Assembly (NCBI GenBank): GCA_003242315.1
Contig: QGUY01000006.1
Span: 1 to 34,091 of the forward strand
Direction of reading: 5' to 3'
DNA from: Bacteroidota bacterium
GTDB lineage: Bacteria; Bacteroidota; Bacteroidia; Cytophagales; Cyclobacteriaceae
Length of the DNA stretch: 34,091 nt
The notes under the pieces are model-generated. The model did not search any database. It saw only the letters and a list, made by a program, of their open reading frames with translations, and was not told the DNA's origin. Shown piece by piece: positions 24,540-31,225 of the stretch. How positions within the stretch are numbered: position 1 is the stretch's first letter; the number at the start of each line of letters is the position of its first letter. Made by a program: the position numbers and the translations under genes.

Positions 24540-25088
24540 CTATTTCACGCGGATGTCTTCCATGATGTGTCGGGCCGTCTCCTGCCATGCATCTTTCATA
24601 CGCCTGGGGCAGTGAAATGAAAATACGAGCGTGCGACCGGGCTGCACGAGATATTGTATATAAGAATAGCCCAGGATCGGTGCCTCCTGGCCAAGTTCCT
24701 TTGGATTACCCCGGATGGTAGACTCAAACTCGAAGTAGATGAACCGATGACCCCGGATTTCCCGAATTCCTTCGCTGATCATCGAGACACGATCGAACGT
24801 GTTCAAAATGGAAGCTTTGAAGAATCGACTTGCAAGTTCCACGTTTGCATCGGGCCATTGGGTCGCAGATACGTTCACGCTAAGATCGGCAAGCCGGTCT
24901 TCGTTCGTGAATGCGGCAATCGGGGCTCTGACAGAAGGATACCGCTCGGTGAAATCAAGCTCATCCATCGGACGCCATCCCACCGGTACAAGGATTGAAA
25001 TGTCATCTGAAATACGGGTGCGCTTCAGTTTTGGCGCTTCAAAAGACAGTAGCGCGCCTACAACAAAAATGAGGGCCAGGCCTCGCAT
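24540..25088 (-). CDS. Exported protein, DcrB/PsbP-like pattern
   Basis: A 182-residue protein with an N-terminal signal peptide (MRGLALIFVVGALLSFEA). The mature part has alternating beta/helix with ISILVPVGWRPM at the start, like DcrB/PsbP-like (DUF1795-type) secreted proteins whose first strand reads f-s-i-x-x-P-x-x-W. No catalytic residues are recognisable. It is followed 15 bp downstream by tadA, so the two may share a transcript. The fold assignment is by pattern only. Confidence 0.55.
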   Translation of the reverse strand: MRGLALIFVVGALLSFEAPKLKRTRISDDISILVPVGWRPMDELDFTERYPSVRAPIAAFTNEDRLADLSVNVSATQWPDANVELASRFFKASILNTFDRVSMISEGIREIRGHRFIYFEFESTIRGNPKELGQEAPILGYSYIQYLVQPGRTLVFSFHCPRRMKDAWQETARHIMEDIRVK

Positions 25089-25167
25089 AACACTTTTGCT
25101 ATTTAAACTATTATTAACTTCGCGCCGGAACTCGCGTCATTAAGATTCAAAATTAATCATTTCTCAC

Positions 25168-26919
25168 ATGCTGCGAACGCATACCTGCGGAGAACTCAGG
25201 ATCAGCGATGTAAATCGGGACGTAACACTCGCGGGCTGGGTGCAACGCCTCCGCGACAAGGGAAGCCTCCTCTGGATCGATCTCCGCGACCGGTATGGAA
25301 TCACACAGCTGGTATTTGACGAAACACACACACCCCGGGAACTGATGGAACAGGCCCGAAAACTGGGACGTGAGTACGTCGTCCAGGCAGAAGGTACCGT
25401 AGTTGAACGCGTTTCCAAAAACGATCGTATACCCACCGGCGATATTGAATTGCGGGTAAAAAAACTTACCGTGCTCAATCCGTCGCGCGTGCCCCCCTTC
25501 ACCATTGAAGACGATACGGACGGTGGCGACGATCTTCGCATGAAATATCGTTACCTCGACCTGCGCAGGACGCCCGTGCGTGATAATCTCATGCTTCGAC
25601 ACCGAGTTGCCAGGGAAACACGTGCTTATCTCGACAGTCAGAACTTTGTCGAGGTTGAAACGCCTGTACTTATTAAGTCGACGCCTGAAGGTGCGCGCGA
25701 CTTTGTCGTGCCCTCACGCATACATCGCGGTGAATTTTACGCCCTACCCCAATCACCACAAACATTCAAGCAGCTGCTCATGGTGTCGGGGTTCGACAGA
25801 TACTATCAAATCGTGAAGTGCTTTCGCGATGAAGACCTTCGCGCTGACCGCCAGCCGGAATTCACGCAGATCGACTGCGAGATGGCATTTGTAACACAGG
25901 ACGACATTCTCTCCGTCTTTGAAGGTCTCATCAAGCACCTCTTCAAAACTGTTAAGGGCATCGACCTTCCCGAAGTCCCTCGCATGACCTATGAAGATGC
26001 CATGCGACAGTACGGATCGGACAAGCCCGACACGCGCTTCGACATGCGGTTTAAAGAACTTACCGACCTGGTGAAAGGCAAGGGCTTCCAGGTTTTCGAC
26101 AATGCCGAGATTGTCGTAGGCATTTGCGCGAAAGGCTGTGCCGAATACACGCGCAAGCAACTTGACGAACTCACGGAATACGTTCGCCGCCCGCAGATTG
26201 GCGCGAAGGGATTGATTTACCTTCAATACAAGACGGATGGAAGTGTGAAATCGTCGGTCGACAAATTTTACACCCCCGAAGACCTCAAAGGCTGGATAGA
26301 AAGATTTGGCGCAAATCCTGGCGACCTCATCCTCGTTCTTGCCGGTGAAACAAACGCAACGCGCAAACAACTTAACGAACTGCGCCTGCTGATGGGCGAT
26401 CGCCTTGGCTTGCGCGATAAGAATACGTATTCCGCATTGTGGGTAATCGACTTCCCGTTGCTGGAATGGGATGACGAAAACCAACGGTATCATGCAATGC
26501 ACCACCCCTTCACGTCGCCGCGAAAGGAAGACATACCTTTGTTGGATACCGATCCGGGCAAGGTGCGCGCAAATGCATACGACCTGGTGATCAACGGAAA
26601 TGAAATTGGCGGCGGGTCAATTCGTATCCACGATAAACCCACGCAACAATTGATGTTCCGCAAGCTTGGATTTACTCCTGAAGAAGCACAAAAGCAGTTC
26701 GGCTTTCTCATGGAGGCGTTCGAATACGGCGCGCCGCCGCATGGTGGTATAGCGTTCGGCTTCGATCGGCTATGCGCCGTCTTTGGTGGATCAGATTCGA
26801 TACGGGACTTCATCGCGTTCCCCAAAAACAACGCCGGCCGCGACACGATGATCGATACACCCTCCACCATCTCCCAGGAGCAACTCGATGAGTTGGGACT
26901 CGTTATTAAACCTGAGTGA
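25168..26919 (+). CDS. aspS: Aspartyl-tRNA synthetase
   Basis: A class II synthetase that charges tRNA-Asp. The 583 residues are the usual length of bacterial AspRS. N-terminal anticodon-binding OB fold (1-110), catalytic core with motif 2 FRDEDLRADR (219-228), a GAD insertion domain (about 300-420), and motif 3 AFGFDRL (529-535). At the loop position that is Leu in discriminating and His in tRNA-Asn-mischarging enzymes, it has Lys31 (RDKGSL), so I infer discriminating charging. It is divergent from the exported DcrB-like gene. Confidence 0.97.
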   Translation: MLRTHTCGELRISDVNRDVTLAGWVQRLRDKGSLLWIDLRDRYGITQLVFDETHTPRELMEQARKLGREYVVQAEGTVVERVSKNDRIPTGDIELRVKKLTVLNPSRVPPFTIEDDTDGGDDLRMKYRYLDLRRTPVRDNLMLRHRVARETRAYLDSQNFVEVETPVLIKSTPEGARDFVVPSRIHRGEFYALPQSPQTFKQLLMVSGFDRYYQIVKCFRDEDLRADRQPEFTQIDCEMAFVTQDDILSVFEGLIKHLFKTVKGIDLPEVPRMTYEDAMRQYGSDKPDTRFDMRFKELTDLVKGKGFQVFDNAEIVVGICAKGCAEYTRKQLDELTEYVRRPQIGAKGLIYLQYKTDGSVKSSVDKFYTPEDLKGWIERFGANPGDLILVLAGETNATRKQLNELRLLMGDRLGLRDKNTYSALWVIDFPLLEWDDENQRYHAMHHPFTSPRKEDIPLLDTDPGKVRANAYDLVINGNEIGGGSIRIHDKPTQQLMFRKLGFTPEEAQKQFGFLMEAFEYGAPPHGGIAFGFDRLCAVFGGSDSIRDFIAFPKNNAGRDTMIDTPSTISQEQLDELGLVIKPE

Positions 26920-26920
26920 T

Positions 26921-27045
26921 CCTTCGACAGGCTCAGGAACCTCCTTCGACAGGCTCAGGAACCGCCCTTCGGCAGGCTCAGGAACCGTCCTTCGACAAGC
27001 TCAGGAACCGTCCTTCGACAGGCTCAGGAGCCACCCTTCGGAGGG
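26921..27045 (+). repeat. Tandem array of the CCTTCGACARGCTCAGG element
   Basis: Five full units start at 26921, 26943, 26966, 26989 and 27012 (period 22, then 23), and a broken sixth starts at 27035. Each is CCTTCGACAGGCTCAGGAACC with a few changes. It begins right after the aspS stop and ends just before the methyltransferase start. The same element is at 2593-2631 and, inverted, near 31075 and 31130. Confidence 0.9.
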
Positions 27046-27073
27046 GTTGGTGGAGTAAAAGAACATCAACACA

Positions 27074-27817
27074 ATGAAAGACTACTTTTCCGGCCACGCT
27101 AAACACTACGCTTCCTTCAGGCCCGTATATCCGGACGAACTGTACAACTTCATCTTAAGTCATGTCGCCCGTAAGGCAAATGCCTGGGACTGTGGAACGG
27201 GTAATGGACAGGTGGCGCGGCGACTCGCAGAACATTTTGATCACGTCGATGCGTCGGATATAAGCCAGAAACAAATTGAACAGGCGCCGAACGTTGAAAA
27301 CGTACAGTACCACGTATGTCCTGCAGAGCAAACACCGTTTCCCGATAATTGTTTCGATCTGATCACTGTAGCTCAGGCATTACACTGGTTCGACCTGGAA
27401 AAATTCTATGCTGAAGTAACGCGCGTAGCGGTTGACGGCGCAATCATCGCGGTGTGGGGATACGGACTCAACACGGTGAACCGCGAAATCGATGAGCTCA
27501 TGATCGACTTCTACTCGAACACAACAGGTCCTTACTGGGATCCCGCCCGGCGGCTCGTTGAGAACCGCTACGAGGGTATACCCTTCCCTTTCGAGACGAT
27601 TTCTTTCCCGGGATTTGCTATCACCGTAGCGTGGACGTTACATGATTACATCGGTTACCTGCGGACCTGGTCTGCCACACAGGCATACATTAAGGCCAAC
27701 TCCATTGATCCTACCATCAACCTGTTCGAAAGAATGAAATCGTTCTGGAATCCTGATGAATCCAGGATCGTGACGTTCCCCATATTTGGTAAAATGGGAA
27801 CAATAAGAAAGCGCTGA
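27074..27817 (+). CDS. Class I SAM-dependent methyltransferase (trans-aconitate methyltransferase-like)
   Basis: A 247-residue soluble protein with a Rossmann-fold SAM domain: motif I AWDCGTGNGQVARRLAEHF, the acidic motif DHVDASDISQ, and the post-motif DLITVAQALHWFD, which resembles Tmt1-type small-molecule methyltransferases. The C-terminal half is a substrate cap. Substrate unknown. The gene sits between a repeat array and a D-aminoacylase-like gene in the same direction but 142 bp apart, so an operon is uncertain. Confidence 0.85.
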   Translation: MKDYFSGHAKHYASFRPVYPDELYNFILSHVARKANAWDCGTGNGQVARRLAEHFDHVDASDISQKQIEQAPNVENVQYHVCPAEQTPFPDNCFDLITVAQALHWFDLEKFYAEVTRVAVDGAIIAVWGYGLNTVNREIDELMIDFYSNTTGPYWDPARRLVENRYEGIPFPFETISFPGFAITVAWTLHDYIGYLRTWSATQAYIKANSIDPTINLFERMKSFWNPDESRIVTFPIFGKMGTIRKR

Positions 27818-27959
27818 TAGTTGGTGTACCCTTGTGGGTCTACCTGCATGGGCCCTATGCCTTAGCACGGCGCGCAGACCAGATCAAATTTTTGACATTT
27901 CGGTTATTACATTACGTATTCTGGCATTTGCGCGCGGAAACCGGTAACATCGTAATGCC

Positions 27960-29633
27960 ATGGTCGCGCGGAGCATTTTTTCAACGGGGATATTTTTTGG
28001 GTCCGTTTTGTTCGGCGCGTTCACACCGCCTGAGACGATCCGGATGGTGGACACAGTAATTCGTGGTGGCACGATCTACGACGGCAGCGGTTCACCTGCC
28101 TTTTCCGGTGACATTGCAATACACAACGATACGATTGTCGCCATAGGCAACATCGGCAGAACGCGAGGTGTGACCGAGATCGACGCGCGTGGACTGGCGG
28201 TCGCGCCCGGATTTATCAACATGCTAAGCTGGGCGGACAAAACTCTGCTGCTGGACGGCAGAGCCATGAGCGACATCACACAGGGTATTACGCTGGAAGT
28301 GATGGGCGAAGGGTGGTCGCCAGGACCCGTCAAGCGACGTTCTTCCGAGAAGGGCGACAGCCTGTGGACGACACTTGGCGGATACTTCGATTGGCTTTCA
28401 CAGAAAGGTTTTAGTCCGAACGTTGCGTCATTTGTAGGACATACTTCCGTTCGTAACGTCGTTTTGGGATACGAAAATGTCACCCCAACCGCCTCGCAGC
28501 TCGAAGAAATGAAGCGTCTGGTAGCACAGGCAATGGAAGACGGCGCTCTAGGTCTGGGCACATCGTTAATCTATCCCCCAGCATCGTACGCGAAGACTGA
28601 AGAACTGATTGCCCTGGCCAAAGTCGCAGCTTCGTACGGCGGAATGTACATCACGCATATGCGAAGCGAGGCCGATTTTATTGTCGATGCCGTTGATGAA
28701 GCCTTGGTGATAGGTCGCGAAGCGAACATACCGGTAGAAATCTATCACCTTAAGGTGAACATGGCACGCAACTGGAATAAGCTGGACATCGTATTGCACA
28801 AGATCGACAGTGCGCAGCGCGCGGGGATGAAGGTTACCGCAAACATGTATCCGTACGCTGCCAGCGCTACCGGACTGACATCGCGGCTACCGAACTGGAT
28901 TCAGGAAGGCGGGGCGAGAGCGATGCGAAAGAAACTGCTGAACCCAAGGCTGCGGAAAAAGGTGTTGTATGAGATGGCAAATGGCATTCCATACAAGAAC
29001 TCCGATCCGGCTGACGTGATGCTTCTCGCATTTGCTTCGGATTCGCTCAATACACTCTACAAAGGCAAGCGACTGGATGAAGTTGCGAGGCTGCACGGCA
29101 GAGATCCTGATGAAACTGTGATCGACTTGATTGTTGAAGACAAGTCAAGAATTGAAACGGTGTATTTCCTCATTTCCGAAGACAACGTACGCCGGATCAT
29201 ACAGCTTCCTTACGTAAGCTTTGGTACCGACGCGGGGTCGTTGGCAAACACGCCGACGTTTGAGGGATGGAGTGTGCACCCGCGCGCGTATGGCACGTTT
29301 CCCAGAGTTTTGGCGAAATATGTCCGGGAAGAAAAGTTGTTAACCCTTGAAGAAGCGATCCGGAGGATGACGTCATTGCCGGCATCCAACCTCAACCTGG
29401 AAAAAAGAGGATTGCTCAAACCGGGATGGTATGCCGATGTTGTTGTCTTCGATCCCGACAGCATACAGGACCACGCCACATTTGAAGATCCCGCGCAATA
29501 TTCGACAGGCATCCTGCACGTTTTCGTAAACGGCACGCTCGTGCTCTATAACGGAGCGCATACTGGTGCGCTGTCGGGACGTGTGATTCGTGGTCGGGCT
29601 TACGAGGCCGGGGCACTTAGGGCTGACGAATGA
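27960..29633 (+). CDS. D-aminoacylase/N-acyl-D-amino-acid deacylase-like amidohydrolase
   Basis: A 557-residue amidohydrolase-superfamily protein with a probable signal peptide (MVARSIFSTGIFFGSVLFGA). The overall plan matches D-aminoacylases: GGTIYDGSG, QGITLEVMGEGW, ITHMRSEAD (H233), EIYHLK (H263) and FGTDAGS (D424). The strand that normally reads PGFIDxHxH is PGFINMLSWAD (83-93), so both histidines of the metal motif are replaced (Leu89, Trp91). The Cys of TEVxGNCG is also absent. A subfamily with this sequence is known to me in soil bacteria, so the loss may be ancestral. It may use a single metal or be non-hydrolytic (inference). Confidence 0.85.
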   Translation: MVARSIFSTGIFFGSVLFGAFTPPETIRMVDTVIRGGTIYDGSGSPAFSGDIAIHNDTIVAIGNIGRTRGVTEIDARGLAVAPGFINMLSWADKTLLLDGRAMSDITQGITLEVMGEGWSPGPVKRRSSEKGDSLWTTLGGYFDWLSQKGFSPNVASFVGHTSVRNVVLGYENVTPTASQLEEMKRLVAQAMEDGALGLGTSLIYPPASYAKTEELIALAKVAASYGGMYITHMRSEADFIVDAVDEALVIGREANIPVEIYHLKVNMARNWNKLDIVLHKIDSAQRAGMKVTANMYPYAASATGLTSRLPNWIQEGGARAMRKKLLNPRLRKKVLYEMANGIPYKNSDPADVMLLAFASDSLNTLYKGKRLDEVARLHGRDPDETVIDLIVEDKSRIETVYFLISEDNVRRIIQLPYVSFGTDAGSLANTPTFEGWSVHPRAYGTFPRVLAKYVREEKLLTLEEAIRRMTSLPASNLNLEKRGLLKPGWYADVVVFDPDSIQDHATFEDPAQYSTGILHVFVNGTLVLYNGAHTGALSGRVIRGRAYEAGALRADE

Positions 29634-29665
29634 GGAGATCATGGCGCCAAAAGAATTGGTGAAAA

Positions 29666-31021
29666 TCATTGGTCCTTAACTTCAACACTTGATTTTCCGT
29701 CACCTCGTAAGATTTCATCTTGTTCCATTCGGTCCTTTTCCGTGCCGGCCATACGATAAATAATCCAGGTCACCACAAGTCCCAAAAGAAACAGTGCGCT
29801 TAGCATCAAGTTATAATATACAATCGCGATCAAACACAATGATGAAATCACAAGCGCGATGATGGGGAAGACAGGATAGAACGGCGCTTTGAAGGGTCGT
29901 TCAAGGCTGGGATTCGTAGCGCGAAGCTTGAACAGGCTGATCATGCTGATCATATAAAGAATAACCGCACCGAGCGCAGAGAGAATGATGATCTTATCGG
30001 TAGTTCCGGTAAACAAGGTCAATATTCCCACAATTCCGCCAAGGATAAGCGCCCAGTGTGGCGTTCGAAATCTTTCGTTTACCGCGGAGAGAAACGATGG
30101 AAGATATCCGCCCCGTGCTAACGCAAAGATTTGACGCGAGTAAGTAATGATGATACCATGAAATGATGCGATAAGTCCGAACAGTCCGATGCCTGCAAAA
30201 ATTTTCGTGACACCACTCTCCTTACCCAACACAACGGCGATGGATTCAGGAAGTGGATAGTCGATGTCCGCCAGCTGACGCCAGTCCGTAATCCCGCCGG
30301 CCAGCAGCATGACGCCGAAAGCGAGGATCATCAGTGTGGCAATGCCGCTGATGTATCCTCGGGGAATGTTGCGTCGGGGATCTTTCACTTCTTCGGCAAC
30401 CATGGCCACGCCCTCAATGGCGAGGTAGAACCAGATCGCAAACGGCAGCGCAGCAAATATCCCCTGCCATTCCAGCGGAAAAGCATTCGCAGTGAAGTTG
30501 CTCATCTTGAAATGAGGTGCCACAATACCCAAAAAGACAAGCAGTTCAGCGACTGCCAAAAGGGTGACGACAAGCGAAAAAATCGCCGACTCCTTAATAC
30601 CCAGCAGATTGATCAGGGTGAATACGAAATAGCAGACAATCGCAGTAATCAAAACCGGAATGCTGGGGTACAAAAAATGGGTGTAGCTTCCCAATGCAAA
30701 GGCAATAGCCGGCGTCGCGAATACAAATTCGATGACGGTCGCGTAGCCGGCAATCAGTCCGCCAATGGGACCGAACGCTTTATAGCTGTATGCAAACGGA
30801 CCACCAGCATGTGGAATCGACGTCGTCAACTCAGTAAAGCTGAAGATGAAAGTCACATACATCAGCGTCACGGCCAGGGTGGCAATCAGAAACCCGACGG
30901 TTCCTGCCACACCCCATCCATAGTTCCACCCAAAGTATTCACCGGAGATAACGAGGCCGACTGCAATTGCCCACAAGTGAATGGACGTAAGGGCCTTTCT
31001 TAGACGCGGGGGTTGGGCCAT
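29666..31021 (-). CDS. APC-family permease, ethanolamine-permease-like
   Basis: A membrane transporter with about 12 helices; from ATG 31021 (MAQPPRLRK) it has 451 residues, and an upstream ATG at 31057 would add twelve. The first helix GLVISGEYFGWNYGWG and the loop TSIPHAGGPFAYSYKAFGP resemble ethanolamine permeases (TC 2.A.3.5) within the amino acid/polyamine/organocation family. The charged C-terminus is cytoplasmic. It is convergent with the D-aminoacylase-like gene, 32 bp apart. Substrate (ethanolamine or an amino acid) is uncertain and no ammonia-lyase genes are nearby. Confidence 0.85.
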   Translation of the reverse strand: MAQPPRLRKALTSIHLWAIAVGLVISGEYFGWNYGWGVAGTVGFLIATLAVTLMYVTFIFSFTELTTSIPHAGGPFAYSYKAFGPIGGLIAGYATVIEFVFATPAIAFALGSYTHFLYPSIPVLITAIVCYFVFTLINLLGIKESAIFSLVVTLLAVAELLVFLGIVAPHFKMSNFTANAFPLEWQGIFAALPFAIWFYLAIEGVAMVAEEVKDPRRNIPRGYISGIATLMILAFGVMLLAGGITDWRQLADIDYPLPESIAVVLGKESGVTKIFAGIGLFGLIASFHGIIITYSRQIFALARGGYLPSFLSAVNERFRTPHWALILGGIVGILTLFTGTTDKIIILSALGAVILYMISMISLFKLRATNPSLERPFKAPFYPVFPIIALVISSLCLIAIVYYNLMLSALFLLGLVVTWIIYRMAGTEKDRMEQDEILRGDGKSSVEVKDQ

Positions 31022-31074
31022 GGGGTAAGATAGAGAAAATGGGGGATTTAATCCCAATCCCAGGGGTCGTCAGA

Positions 31075-31149
31075 GGCTGAGCCTGTCGAAGCTGAATCTA
31101 ACTGTCAACAATTTAATGAGCTCAAGGGGCCTGAGCTTGTCGAAGGCCC
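31075..31149 (-). repeat. Inverted copies of the CCTTCGACARGCTCAGG element
   Basis: GCTGAGCCTGTCGAAGC near 31077-31093 and CCTGAGCTTGTCGAAGG at 31130-31146 are reverse-orientation copies of the element found at 2593 and 26921. The second forms a hairpin GGGCCT (31127-31132) with AGGCCC (31144-31149). It is nested inside an 8-bp inverted repeat, CTGTCAAC (31102-31109) with GTTGACAG (31157-31164). Confidence 0.8.
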
Positions 31150-31190
31150 TCAGATCGTTGACAGCTCGTGTCACCCCCTCCCTTCTCCTG

Positions 31191-31220
31191 TTTTTTCCCG
31201 ACGATTCTTTGATAGTTTTG
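31191..31220 (+). promoter_or_regulatory. Putative promoter of the AddB-like gene
   Basis: TAGTTTTG at 31213-31220 fits TAnnTTTG, and a T-run at 31191-31196 could serve as a weak -33 element 19 bp upstream. The start codon GTG (31226) is only 5 bp beyond, so the mRNA may be nearly leaderless. Confidence 0.45.
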
Positions 31221-31225
31221 TCGTC

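Noticed and set aside
26921..27045. CRISPR-like array after aspS
   Set aside because: The 23-bp units are directly adjacent with no unique spacers and no cas genes nearby; it is a tandem repeat.
27818..27959. Possible remnant gene upstream of the D-aminoacylase-like gene
   Set aside because: No open frame or recognisable protein motif in 142 bp; only promoter-like AT-rich patches.
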